This document shows positions 50,632 through 58,521 of a stretch of 64,000 nt of DNA, piece after piece (position 1 is the stretch's first letter; the number at the start of each line of letters is the position of its first letter). The notes under the pieces are model-generated. The model was not told the origin of the DNA. It ran no database searches and saw only the letters and a list, made by a program, of their open reading frames with translations. The position numbers and the translations under genes were made by a program. This stretch comes from Streptomyces filamentosus (lineage in GTDB: Bacteria; Actinomycetota; Actinomycetes; Streptomycetales; Streptomycetaceae), in assembly GCF_014654895.1 (NCBI RefSeq), contig NZ_BNBE01000004.1, forward strand, positions 248,001 through 312,000. The letters are read 5' to 3'.

Positions 50632-51621
50632 TCACCGGCGGGGGGTCGGGGGCGGGTCCGGGGCTGGGGCCGGGGGCGGGGTCGGGACCGGGGCTGGGGC
50701 CGGGAGTACGTCCGGGGCGGGGTCCGGGGCCGGGAGCGGGGCGTCGGCGGGGGACCGTCCGGCGCGCCGCCGGCCCGCGCGGGACGGGCCGCCGAGGAGG
50801 ACCCCGCCGAGGACGAGGCCCAGGCCGGCCAGCTGCTGGGCGGTCAGCGCCTCCCCGGCGACCGCGACGCCGAGCAGGACGCCCGTCACCGGGTTGAGCA
50901 GCCCGATCAGGCCCACGCTCGCGGCGGGCAGCCGGCGCAGTCCGGCGAACCAGGCGGTGAAGGCCAGCGCGGTGGCGACCAGGGAGACGTAGCCGAAGGC
51001 GAGCAGCGCGGAGGGGGAGAGCGCGGGCGGGGCGCCCTCGACGACCACGGCGGCGGGGAGCAGGAGGAGGCCGCCCGCGGTGAGCTGCCAGGCGGTCGAG
51101 GAGAGCACGTCGGCGTCGGGGGTGGCCCACCGTTTGGTGAGGACGTGCCCGAGGGACGACACCAGCATGGCGGCCGCGGAGGCGAGGACCCCGGCCGCGT
51201 TCACCTCCCCCGCCCCCCTGAGCAGCATGAGGGCGACGCCGGCCAGGCCGGTCACGGCCCCGGTCAGGGCGGCGGCGCCGGGCCGCTCGGCCGTGAGGGC
51301 CCAGGCCAGGAGCATCATCGCCAGCGGCGCCACGGCCATGACGGTCGACGCGATGCTGGTCGGCAGCAGCTGGGAGGCCAGGTAGACGAGGACGAAGAAC
51401 AGGCTCACGTTGAGCAGCCCGAGCACCGCCGAACGCCACCACCAGTCGCCGCGGGGCCGTTTCCGCGCCAGGAGGAGCAGGGCGGCGCCGGCCGGCAGGG
51501 CGCGCAGCGCCGCGCCGTAGAGCGGACTGTCGGCGGGGAGGAACTCGTGGGTGACGAAGTAGTTGGCTCCCCAGGCCACCGGGGCGACGGCGGTCAGGAC
51601 GACCCAGCGATTGGCTTCCAT
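50632..51621 (-). CDS. EamA/DMT-superfamily transporter
   Basis: A protein of about 329 residues (ATG at 51621; a TTG three codons upstream is possible). It has ten hydrophobic helices in two EamA repeats, for example LTAVAPVAWGANYFVTHEFL, MAVAPLAMMLLAWALTAERP and VGLIGLLNPVTGVLLGVAVA. The last 45 residues are a Pro/Ala-rich tail (PAPVPTPPPAPAPDPPPTPR) coded by a simple repeat. Proteins of this family export amino acids or metabolites. It is divergent from a MarR gene, and two palindromes overlap its start region. Confidence 0.9.
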   Translation of the reverse strand: MEANRWVVLTAVAPVAWGANYFVTHEFLPADSPLYGAALRALPAGAALLLLARKRPRGDWWWRSAVLGLLNVSLFFVLVYLASQLLPTSIASTVMAVAPLAMMLLAWALTAERPGAAALTGAVTGLAGVALMLLRGAGEVNAAGVLASAAAMLVSSLGHVLTKRWATPDADVLSSTAWQLTAGGLLLLPAAVVVEGAPPALSPSALLAFGYVSLVATALAFTAWFAGLRRLPAASVGLIGLLNPVTGVLLGVAVAGEALTAQQLAGLGLVLGGVLLGGPSRAGRRRAGRSPADAPLPAPDPAPDVLPAPAPVPTPPPAPAPDPPPTPRR

Positions 51622-51631
51622 GGAAGCCAAT
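51610..51631. promoter_or_regulatory. 22-bp perfect palindrome over the EamA start (MarR operator candidate)
   Basis: ATTGGCTTCCA at 51610-51620 is followed by its exact reverse complement TGGAAGCCAAT at 51621-51631. It covers the start codon of the EamA gene. The core GCTTCC-NN-GGAAGC recurs in the palindrome at 51638-51649. Confidence 0.8.
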
Positions 51632-51637
51632 ATATAG

Positions 51638-51649
51638 CTTCCCGGGAAG
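51638..51649. promoter_or_regulatory. Second palindrome CTTCCCGGGAAG between EamA and MarR genes
   Basis: A 12-bp perfect palindrome beginning seven bases from the first one and 13 bases before the MarR start. It shares the GCTTCC-NN-GGAAG core with the palindrome at 51610-51631, so the two look like a pair of binding sites for one regulator. Confidence 0.7.
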
Positions 51650-51662
51650 ATAAAGTGGGGGG

Positions 51663-52268
51663 ATGGACGTTCCGCCGCCCTCCGCCCCTTCCCCGGACCC
51701 CTCCGCCTCCCCGGCCCCCTCCAGTCCCCCGAGCCCCTCCACCTCCCCCGGCGGCCCCGCCTCCCCGCCCCCGCCGGACCGCGTGGCCCGCATCCAGGCC
51801 GACTGGCGCCGCGAGCGCCCGGACCTCGACGTCGCCCCGCAGGGGGTCATCGGCCGTCTGCACCGGCTGGCCGACCGCCTCACCGGAGAGCTCACCCCCG
51901 TCTACGACCGCCACGGACTCGGCGAGGGCGAGTTCGACGTCCTGTGCGCCCTGCGGCGTGCCGGAGCGCCCTACGAGCGCGCGCCGGGCGAGCTCGCCGC
52001 GCACACCATGGTCACCACGGGCGCGATGACCAAGCGCGTCGACCGCCTGGAGCGCGCGGGCCTGGTCACCCGGCGCCGTTCGGAGGGCGACCAGCGGGGG
52101 CGGGTCGTCGCCCTGACGGAGTCCGGCCGCGCGCTGATCGACCGCGCGTTCACCGACCACATGCACAACGAGCGGCGGCTCCTGGACCTGCTGACCCCGG
52201 CCGAGGCCGAGACCCTCGAAACGCTGCTCACCGGCTGGCTCGCCCGCCTGGAGCGGCCCCCGTCCTAA
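51663..52268 (+). CDS. MarR family transcriptional regulator
   Basis: A 201-residue protein with a 40-residue Pro/Ser-rich N-terminal tail (SPDPSASPAPSSPPSPSTSP) unusual for the family. The winged helix-turn-helix is in EFDVLCALRRAGAPYERAPG, ELAAHTMVTTGAMTKRVDRL and GLVTRRRSEGDQRGRVVALT. The last helices form the dimer interface. It is divergent from the EamA transporter with 40 bases between the starts, and the two palindromes in that gap are its likely operators, the usual arrangement for a MarR repressor of an exporter. Confidence 0.92.
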   Translation: MDVPPPSAPSPDPSASPAPSSPPSPSTSPGGPASPPPPDRVARIQADWRRERPDLDVAPQGVIGRLHRLADRLTGELTPVYDRHGLGEGEFDVLCALRRAGAPYERAPGELAAHTMVTTGAMTKRVDRLERAGLVTRRRSEGDQRGRVVALTESGRALIDRAFTDHMHNERRLLDLLTPAEAETLETLLTGWLARLERPPS

Positions 52269-52412
52269 CTCGCCGCCCGGGGCGCCGCCGTCCAGGGGAC
52301 CGGTCCCGGACGACGCCTCCTCCCGGATCCCGGGGAGAACCCGTCTCCAGCACCACGATGGTTTCCACAAGTCCCTTGCACGCGGGCGATGTCGTGCAGT
52401 GGGGTGGGCGCC

Positions 52413-54020
52413 ATGAAGAAGAGAAGCCTCGCGGCGCTGACCGCGGCACTGGCCGTCGCACCCCTTCTGACGGCAGGTGTTCCGGGCCAGCGCGCGGCGG
52501 CCGCCGCATCCGGCGCCGACCGCTCCCCCGCCCCCGTCGAGTCGGCGCTCCTGCGCGGAGTGGACCTGGACACGGTGACGATCCCCGAGTTGCAGGCGCG
52601 CATGAAGCGGGGGTCCCTGACCTCGTCGGAGCTGACCCGGGCGTACCTCGGGCGGATCAGGGCCGTGGACCCGAAGATCAACGCGGTGCTGCGCGTCAGC
52701 CCCACGGCCCTGGGCCAGGCGGCCGCCAGCGACGCCCGGCACCGCCTCGGCAGGACCCGCGGCCCGCTCGACGGAATCCCCGTGCTCCTCAAGGACAACG
52801 TCGACACCCGCGACATGCCGACGACCGCCGGATCGCTGGCGCTGGCGGGCGGCCCGCCTGACCGGGACGCGGAGCTGGTCACCCGGCTGCGGGCGGCCGG
52901 CGCGGTGATCCTCGGCAAGGCCAACATGTCCGAGTGGGCCAACTTCCGTGGCGCCAAGCCGACTTCCGGCTGGTCGGCGGTGGGCGGGCAGACCCGCAAC
53001 CCGTACGTCCTCGACCGCAACCCCTGCGGCTCGTCCTCCGGTTCGGCCGCCGCGCTCGCCGCCTCCCTGGCGCAGGTCGCGATCGGCACCGAGACGGACG
53101 GCTCCATCGTCTGCCCCGCCGGGATGAACGGGGTCGTCGGGCACAAGCCGAGCCTCGGCCTGGTCAGCCAGGCCGGCGTCGTCCCGATCTCCGCCGAGCA
53201 GGACACCGCCGGTCCGATGGCGCGCAACGTCGTCGACACCGCGCTCACCCTCTCGGTGCTCGGCGGCCGCGGCGCCGGGGACACTGCCCACCTCGCGGAG
53301 GCGGCCACCCGTCCCGGCAGTCTGCGCGGCAAGCGGATCGGCCTGTGGCGGCTCCCCTCGCTCGGCTCCGGGGTGAACGCCCTGATGACCCGGACCGCCG
53401 CGCGGCTGCGGTCCGCCGGGGCGACGGTCGTCGAGGTGACCCCGCCGTACCAGGCCAGGCTCGCCGAACTCGAATTCCCGGCCCTGCTCAGCGAGTTCCA
53501 CCGCGACATCGACGCCTATCTGGCCACCCGGCAGGGCCCCCGGGACCTCGCGGGGCTGATCGGGTTCAACCGCGCGACCCCGGCCGAGCGGACCTGCTTC
53601 GCCGGCCAGGAACTCTTCGAGATGGCGCTGGCCGCGCCGCCGACCACGGACCCCGGGTACCGGGCCGTGCGCGCCGAGCTGAAGGACCTGTCCCGGCGGT
53701 CCATCGACGAGACGATGGCCGCGCACGACCTGGACGCCATCGCCTCCCCGGCCAACCCGCCCGCCTGGACGACCGACTGCGCGCGCGGCGACAACGACGT
53801 GATCCCGTCCTCCACCCCCGCCGCCGTCGCCGGATACCCCTCGCTGTCCGTCCCCGCCGGCTTCGTCGGCGAACTCCCGGTCGGCATCCTCCTGATGGCC
53901 GGCGACCGCCAGGACGCCCGGCTGCTGTCCCTGGGGGCGGCCGTGGAGCAGCGCCTCGGCGCCTGGCGCGCGCCCCGCTACCTGCCCACGACGCCGTCCG
54001 GCGCGGCGGGCGAGCGGTAA
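52413..54020 (+). CDS. Secreted amidase (amidase signature family)
   Basis: A 535-residue protein starting MKKRSLAALTAALAVAPLLT, a signal peptide with cleavage near AAA-AA. The amidase signature contains the catalytic Lys in GIPVLLKDNVDTRDMPTTAG, the cis-Ser in PCGSSSGSAAALAASLAQVA, and the Ser nucleophile region in GTETDGSIVCPAGMNGVVGH. ISPxxDTAGPMAR is present as ISAEQDTAGPMARNVVDTAL. Family members hydrolyse amides or peptide amides outside the cell when exported. An ATG eight codons upstream (52389) is less suited to the signal peptide. A strong hairpin lies downstream. Confidence 0.93.
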   Translation: MKKRSLAALTAALAVAPLLTAGVPGQRAAAAASGADRSPAPVESALLRGVDLDTVTIPELQARMKRGSLTSSELTRAYLGRIRAVDPKINAVLRVSPTALGQAAASDARHRLGRTRGPLDGIPVLLKDNVDTRDMPTTAGSLALAGGPPDRDAELVTRLRAAGAVILGKANMSEWANFRGAKPTSGWSAVGGQTRNPYVLDRNPCGSSSGSAAALAASLAQVAIGTETDGSIVCPAGMNGVVGHKPSLGLVSQAGVVPISAEQDTAGPMARNVVDTALTLSVLGGRGAGDTAHLAEAATRPGSLRGKRIGLWRLPSLGSGVNALMTRTAARLRSAGATVVEVTPPYQARLAELEFPALLSEFHRDIDAYLATRQGPRDLAGLIGFNRATPAERTCFAGQELFEMALAAPPTTDPGYRAVRAELKDLSRRSIDETMAAHDLDAIASPANPPAWTTDCARGDNDVIPSSTPAAVAGYPSLSVPAGFVGELPVGILLMAGDRQDARLLSLGAAVEQRLGAWRAPRYLPTTPSGAAGER

Positions 54021-54139
54021 GGAACCGGGCCGGCAGGGCCGAGAGGTCCTCTCAGGAGCGGGGGCACGCAGCCGCCGACCCGTGGCCCGGGCCACGGGGG
54101 TGACGGTCGCACGGCCGCCGCACCTCGGCCCGGGGCCTG

Positions 54140-54175
54140 CCCCTTCCGGCCCGCCCCGGGGCCAGCCGGAAGGGG
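54140..54175. terminator. Hairpin after the amidase gene
   Basis: CCCCTTCCGGC at 54140-54150 pairs with GCCGGAAGGGG at 54165-54175 over a 14-base loop. It is the first of two hairpins between the convergent amidase and RidA-like genes. Confidence 0.6.
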
Positions 54176-54202
54176 CCTGCCGCCTTCGCCGCCCTGCGCG
54201 CC

Positions 54203-54245
54203 CAGAAGCCGGAGCCGGCCCGGACGCGGCCGGCTCCGGCTTCTG
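54203..54245. terminator. 18-bp perfect hairpin, bidirectional terminator
   Basis: The arm 54203-54220 (CAGAAGCCGGAGCCGGCC) pairs exactly with 54228-54245 around the loop CGGACGC. It lies 43 bases beyond the stop of the RidA-like gene and serves convergent transcripts. Confidence 0.75.
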
Positions 54246-54287
54246 GACGAGGTCTTCGAGCACCTGGAGCGGCCCTCCGGGGGCCCG

Positions 54288-54683
54288 TCAGTCCACGGCG
54301 GTCCCCTCCAGCTCGACCAGCTGTCCGGGGATCGCCAGCCGGGTCACTCCGAGCATGGTGGTGGCCGGGGCCACCCCGGCGGCGGCCAGCCGGGCGGCGA
54401 GGACGCCGTAGTGCCGGAAGAGCAGGTCGACGTCGGTCGTGTAGACGTCGAGGCGGACCAGGTTCGCGAGGGACATGCCGGCCGCGCCGAGCACCGCCTC
54501 CACGTTGTCGGCGCTCAGCGCCAGCTGCGCCGCCATGTCGCCCTCGTGCTGGGGCCTGCCGTCCGCGTCCATGGCGGTCTGGCCCGAGAGGTACAGGGTG
54601 CGGGTGTGCCCGGAGACGAGCTCGCCCTGGTTGAAGCCCAACTCGGTCGACCACGTCACGGGGTTGATCGCCGTTCGTTCCAT
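54288..54683 (-). CDS. RidA/YjgF family protein
   Basis: A 131-residue protein starting MERTAINPVTWSTELGFNQG. Typical RidA features are LVSGHTRTLYLSGQTAMDAD, EGDMAAQLALSADNVEAVLG, LANLVRLDVYTTDVDLLFRH and PATTMLGVTRLAIPGQLVEL (RidA itself has R-x-x-V in place of the TRLAIPG stretch). Members are enamine/imine deaminases or related YjgF proteins; here the Arg is kept as TRLA. It is divergent from the WYL regulator, which probably represses it. Confidence 0.9.
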   Translation of the reverse strand: MERTAINPVTWSTELGFNQGELVSGHTRTLYLSGQTAMDADGRPQHEGDMAAQLALSADNVEAVLGAAGMSLANLVRLDVYTTDVDLLFRHYGVLAARLAAAGVAPATTMLGVTRLAIPGQLVELEGTAVD

Positions 54684-54782
54684 CGTCACTTCGACTCGCT
54701 TCGCTTCCGCAGGGGTACGTGCGCCCGCCGGAGCCGGTCTGCCACCGGTCCCCGACGTCGTGGGCACGAGCCTCGCAACAAA

Positions 54783-54803
54783 ACATGACACCCCCGGTCA
54801 TGT
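54783..54803. promoter_or_regulatory. Inverted repeat ACATGAC-N7-GTCATGT
   Basis: Seven-base perfect arms at 54783-54789 and 54797-54803, 19 bases upstream of the WYL regulator start, in the gap shared with the RidA-like gene. It is the best operator candidate for this divergent pair. Confidence 0.65.
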
Positions 54804-54821
54804 ATTCGGTACGGTTCCCGC

Positions 54822-55793
54822 ATGCGCGCCGACCGGCTGGTCTCCCTGGTCCTCCTGCTGCGGCAGCGCGGCCGGATGACCGCGGACGCGCTCGCCCGCG
54901 AGCTGGAGGTGTCCGCCCGTACGGTGCTCCGCGACATCGAGGCGCTGTCCTCGGCGGGCGTCCCCGTCTACGCCGAGCGCGGCCGTCACGGCGGCTTCGC
55001 GCTGCTGCCCGGCTTCCGGACCGAGCTCACCGGGCTGAACCACGACGAGGCCCTCGCCCTGCTGACCGCCGGTTCGAAGGGCGGCGAGCAGGCCCTCGGC
55101 CTCGGCTCCGCCCTCGCGTCGGCCATGCGGAAGGTGGTCGACGCGCTGCCCGACGGCCACCGGGCCGCCGCCGGCGACGCGGCCCGGCGCTTCCTCGTCG
55201 ACCCGGAGAGCGATCTGCTCTCCCGGCGGCTGACCACCGAGGAGGTGCCCGCCGCCGTGCTGGCCGAGGTCCGGCGCGCCGTGCTCGCCGGGCACCGGCT
55301 GCGCATCCGCTACGCGGCCGCCGGCCAGGTGCCGCGCCCGCGCACGGTGGACCCGATCGGCCTGGTCACCGTCCGGGACCGGGGCTATCTGCTGGCCACG
55401 CGGTCCGGCGAGGACCGCACCTACCGGCTGTCGCGGATCCTCGCGGCCGAGGAGCTCCCGGAGAAGGCCGAGCGCCCGCAGCGGGTCGACCTGGACCGGA
55501 TCTGGCGCGACCGCTCCGCGCGGTTCCTCTCCGAGGGCGACCACCTGGCCGTGCGGCTCCTGCTGGAGCCGGCGCGGCGGGAGGAACTCCTGGACACCGC
55601 CCTGGCCGTCCGCGCGGAGGAGCCCGGCCCGGACGGCCGGCTGCACCTCACGGTGACCTTCCAGGACGCCCGGCACGCCGAATGGGCCCTGTGGCAGCTC
55701 GGCACGGACGCGGAGGCCCTGGCACCCGACTCCCTCCGCGCCTCCCTGCACGCCCGGGCCGCCGCCCTCGCCGCCCGCTACGACGACCGGTAG
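54822..55793 (+). CDS. YafY-type WYL-domain transcriptional regulator
   Basis: A 323-residue protein starting MRADRLVSLVLLLRQRGRMT. The N-terminal helix-turn-helix reads DALARELEVSARTVLRDIEA, and GVPVYAERGRHGGFALLPGF is the usual next strand. The WYL domain at about 145-225 has LRIRYAAAGQVPRPRTVDPI and LVTVRDRGYLLATRSGEDRT. The WCX extension follows (GRLHLTVTFQDARHAEWALW). Such proteins bind a ligand or nucleic acid through the WYL domain. It is divergent from the RidA-like gene with a palindrome between. Confidence 0.93.
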   Translation: MRADRLVSLVLLLRQRGRMTADALARELEVSARTVLRDIEALSSAGVPVYAERGRHGGFALLPGFRTELTGLNHDEALALLTAGSKGGEQALGLGSALASAMRKVVDALPDGHRAAAGDAARRFLVDPESDLLSRRLTTEEVPAAVLAEVRRAVLAGHRLRIRYAAAGQVPRPRTVDPIGLVTVRDRGYLLATRSGEDRTYRLSRILAAEELPEKAERPQRVDLDRIWRDRSARFLSEGDHLAVRLLLEPARREELLDTALAVRAEEPGPDGRLHLTVTFQDARHAEWALWQLGTDAEALAPDSLRASLHARAAALAARYDDR

Positions 55794-55870
55794 GAGCGCC
55801 TCGCGGGCGGAGCACATATCGCGGGCGTATCGAAAATCCCATACGCCGCCGCAACGACCCGTCGTCTTCC

Positions 55871-56608
55871 ATGGAGGGCATGGATACGGATCACGACGCC
55901 GCTCCGCCCGCACCGCAGCGCCCCGCTCCCTCCGCCCGCCCGGTCCGGCGGTTCGCGCCCGGTGTGCTGGCGGGCCTCTGCGCGGCGGGCGGGCTGTTCG
56001 CCATGCGGGGGCCGCTCATGATGTCGGCGCCCCGGTGCGCGGCGGGACGGTGGCACGGGTGCCTCGACACCTTCAACGGCGTGGTGCTCGTGACGCTGGT
56101 CGCGGTGCCGCTGTCGCTGCTGGTGGCGTGGGGGCCGGCCCGCCGCAGGCGCGCCGCCGGGGTCCCCGGCGCGTGGCGGCGGTCGCTGGCCGAGGTGGGC
56201 ATGGTGCACGGGACGGTGCCGTTCGTGTGGCTGACGATGATGCCGGGCGCGGGCGCCGGCACCGTGCCGGGGCGGCTGAGCCTGGTGCCGCTGCGGGACC
56301 TGGTCACGATGGGGCCGCTCGGCATCGCCGGCAACCTGCTGGTCTTCGCCTCGCTGGGGTTCTTCGGGCCGGTGCGGTTCGCGGCGCTGGCGTCCGTGCC
56401 GCGGGTCCTGGCCCTGGGGGCGGGCTGCTCGGTCCTCGTCGAGACCGCGCAGTACGTCCTCCGGCTCGACCGGGTGTCCTCCGTGGACGACGTGCTGGTC
56501 AACGCCGCCGGTGCCGGGCTCGCCGCGCTCGCGTCGCGCCGCTGGTGGCGGACGGCGGTCCCGGCCCCGGCGGACCTCCCGCGCCCCGCGGCCGTGAGGG
56601 CGGGCTGA
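55871..56608 (+). CDS. VanZ-like membrane protein
   Basis: A protein of 245 residues (ATG at 55871; the ATG at 55880 is the other choice). Helices are APGVLAGLCAAGGLFAMRG, FNGVVLVTLVAVPLSLLVAW, a segment with LSLVPLRDLVTMGPLGIAGN, LLVFASLGFFGPV and RVLALGAGCSVLVETAQYVL. The VanZ signature NxxxFxPLG / ETxQ / D-D-x-xN is visible as GNLLVFASLGFF, SVLVETAQYVLRLDRVSSVD and DDVLVNAAGAGL. VanZ-like proteins affect glycopeptide sensitivity in some species, but their biochemical role is unclear. It is followed by a two-component system after 106 bases. Confidence 0.88.
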   Translation: MEGMDTDHDAAPPAPQRPAPSARPVRRFAPGVLAGLCAAGGLFAMRGPLMMSAPRCAAGRWHGCLDTFNGVVLVTLVAVPLSLLVAWGPARRRRAAGVPGAWRRSLAEVGMVHGTVPFVWLTMMPGAGAGTVPGRLSLVPLRDLVTMGPLGIAGNLLVFASLGFFGPVRFAALASVPRVLALGAGCSVLVETAQYVLRLDRVSSVDDVLVNAAGAGLAALASRRWWRTAVPAPADLPRPAAVRAG

Positions 56609-56714
56609 GCCGCGTGCCCGCACGGACGCGTGCGCTGCCCCCGCCCCGTACCCGCGCCCTCCCCGGACCCGTTCCCGGACGCGGACGCGTCCCCGGCCTG
56701 CTTAGGCTTCCGGC

Positions 56715-57437
56715 ATGCGCGTACTGATCGTGGAGGACGAGCCCGCCCTGGCGGAGGCCGTCCGGGACGGCCTCCGGCTGGAGGCGATCGCCGCCGACAT
56801 CGCCGGCGACGGCGACTCCGCCCTGGAACTGCTCCGCCTGCACTCCTACGACCTCGCGGTCCTCGACCGGGACGTCCCGGGGCCCTCCGGGGACGAGGTC
56901 GCCCGGTACATCGTCGCCTCCGGCAGCGGCGTCCCGATCCTCATGCTCACCGCGGCCGACCGGATCGACGACAAGGAGTCGGGCTTCGCGCTGGGCGCGG
57001 ACGACTACCTCACCAAGCCGTTCGAGCTGCGGGAGCTGGTCCTGCGGCTGCGGGCGCTCGACCGCAGGCGCGCCCGCGCCCGGCCGCCGGTCCGCGAGCT
57101 CGCGGGGCTGCGGCTCGACCCCTTCCGCCGGGAGGTCTTCCGCGAGGGCCGGTACGTCGCGCTCACCCGCAAGCAGTTCGCCGTGCTGGAGGTCCTCGTG
57201 GGCGCCGAGGGCGGGGTCGTCAGCTCCGAGGAGCTGCTGGAGCGGGCCTGGGACGAGCACGCCGACCCCTTCACCAACGCCGTCCGCATCACCGTCTCCG
57301 CCCTGCGCAAACGGCTCGGCGAGCCGTGGGTCATCGCCACGGTGCCGGGCGTCGGCTACCGCATCGACACCGGTCCCACCCCCGCCCCCGATTCCGACCC
57401 CGGCTCCGGCTCCGCCGGCGGCCGTCCCGGTGCGTAG
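56715..57437 (+). CDS. OmpR-family response regulator
   Basis: A 240-residue protein. The receiver starts MRVLIVEDEPALAEAVRDGL, with the phosphoacceptor in YDLAVLDRDVPGPSGDEVAR, the Thr in ILMLTAADR, and the Lys in GADDYLTKPFELRELVLRLR. The C-terminal winged helix contains LTRKQFAVLEVLVGAEGGVV and FTNAVRITVSALRKRLGEPW, then VIATVPGVGYRID. Phosphorylation by the next gene product is expected. Its end overlaps the kinase start by eight bases. Confidence 0.95.
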   Translation: MRVLIVEDEPALAEAVRDGLRLEAIAADIAGDGDSALELLRLHSYDLAVLDRDVPGPSGDEVARYIVASGSGVPILMLTAADRIDDKESGFALGADDYLTKPFELRELVLRLRALDRRRARARPPVRELAGLRLDPFRREVFREGRYVALTRKQFAVLEVLVGAEGGVVSSEELLERAWDEHADPFTNAVRITVSALRKRLGEPWVIATVPGVGYRIDTGPTPAPDSDPGSGSAGGRPGA

Positions 57438-58521
57438 GCGCCCCGGGCTCAGCGTCCGGCTGAAGCTCACCCTCAGCTACGCGGGGTTCCTCGCCGTCGC
57501 CGGCGCGCTCCTGCTCGCCGTGGTGTGGGGTTTCCTGCTGCGGTACGTCCCCGACAACTCCCAGGGCCTCCTCGGCGTCTCGCCCAACCGCTACCTCCTC
57601 GTGCACACCTTCGCGCCCGCCGCGGCCGTGGCGATGGCGTTCCTCCTCGTGTTCGGGCTCGTCGGCGGCTGGGTCCTGGCGAGGCGGATGCTGGCGCCGC
57701 TCACCCGGATCACGGCCGCCGCGCGCGGCGCCGGCGACGGGTCGCTGTCCCACCGGATCCGCCTGGAGGGCCGGCGGGACGAGTTCCGCGAGCTCGCCGA
57801 CGCGTTCGACGGGATGCTCGACCGGCTGGAGTCGCACGTCGCCGAGGAACGGCGGTTCGCCGCGAACGCCTCCCACGAGCTGCGCACCCCGCTGGCCATC
57901 TCGCAGACGCTGCTGGACCTCGCCCGTGAGGATCCCGCGCGGGACCGGGAGGACCTCCTCGCGCGCCTGCGGACCGCCAACACCCGCGCGATCGACCTCA
58001 CCGAGGCCCTCCTGCTGCTCAGCCGCAGCGACCGGGGGACCTTCGCCCGCGAGGCCGTCGACCTCTCCCTCGTCGCCGAGGAGGCCGCCGAGACCCTGCT
58101 CCCCCTCGCCGAGCGGCGCGGGATCGCCCTCGACGTCACCGGCGGCGCGGCCTGGACCGGCGGCTCGGCCGAACTCCTGCTGCGGATGGTGACGAACCTC
58201 GTCCAGAACGCCGTCGTCCACAACCTGCCCGCCGGGGGCACGGTGACGGTCCACACGGCGGCGGAGGGCGACACGAGCGTGGTACGGGTCGAGAACACGG
58301 GCCCGCCGCTCCCTCCGGAGCTGGTGCCGACCCTCACCGAGCCCTTCCGGCGCGGGACCGACCGCGTCCGCACCGACGAGCACGCGGGCGCCGGCCTCGG
58401 CCTCGCCATCGTGCACAGCGTCGTCCGCGCCCACGGCGGAACCCTCGACCTCGTGCCCCGCCCCGCCGGCGGCCTCCTCGCCACGGTCCGGCTGCCCGCC
58501 TCCCCGGACGGGGCCCGTTAG
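57430..58521 (+). CDS. Sensor histidine kinase
   Basis: A 363-residue kinase from a GTG inside the regulator gene's last codons. Two transmembrane helices (KLTLSYAGFLAVAGALLLAV; HTFAPAAAVAMAFLLVFGLV) flank a short extracellular loop of about 35 residues. A HAMP domain follows (RRMLAPLTRITAAARGAGDG), then the H-box AANASHELRTPLAISQTLLD, N-box LVQNAVVHNLPAGGTV, and the G-boxes NTGPPLP and AGAGLGLAIVHSVVRAHGGT. The loop is too small for a folded ligand domain, so it may sense the membrane. The stop is at the edge of a long terminator palindrome. Confidence 0.94.
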   Translation: MRRRPGLSVRLKLTLSYAGFLAVAGALLLAVVWGFLLRYVPDNSQGLLGVSPNRYLLVHTFAPAAAVAMAFLLVFGLVGGWVLARRMLAPLTRITAAARGAGDGSLSHRIRLEGRRDEFRELADAFDGMLDRLESHVAEERRFAANASHELRTPLAISQTLLDLAREDPARDREDLLARLRTANTRAIDLTEALLLLSRSDRGTFAREAVDLSLVAEEAAETLLPLAERRGIALDVTGGAAWTGGSAELLLRMVTNLVQNAVVHNLPAGGTVTVHTAAEGDTSVVRVENTGPPLPPELVPTLTEPFRRGTDRVRTDEHAGAGLGLAIVHSVVRAHGGTLDLVPRPAGGLLATVRLPASPDGAR

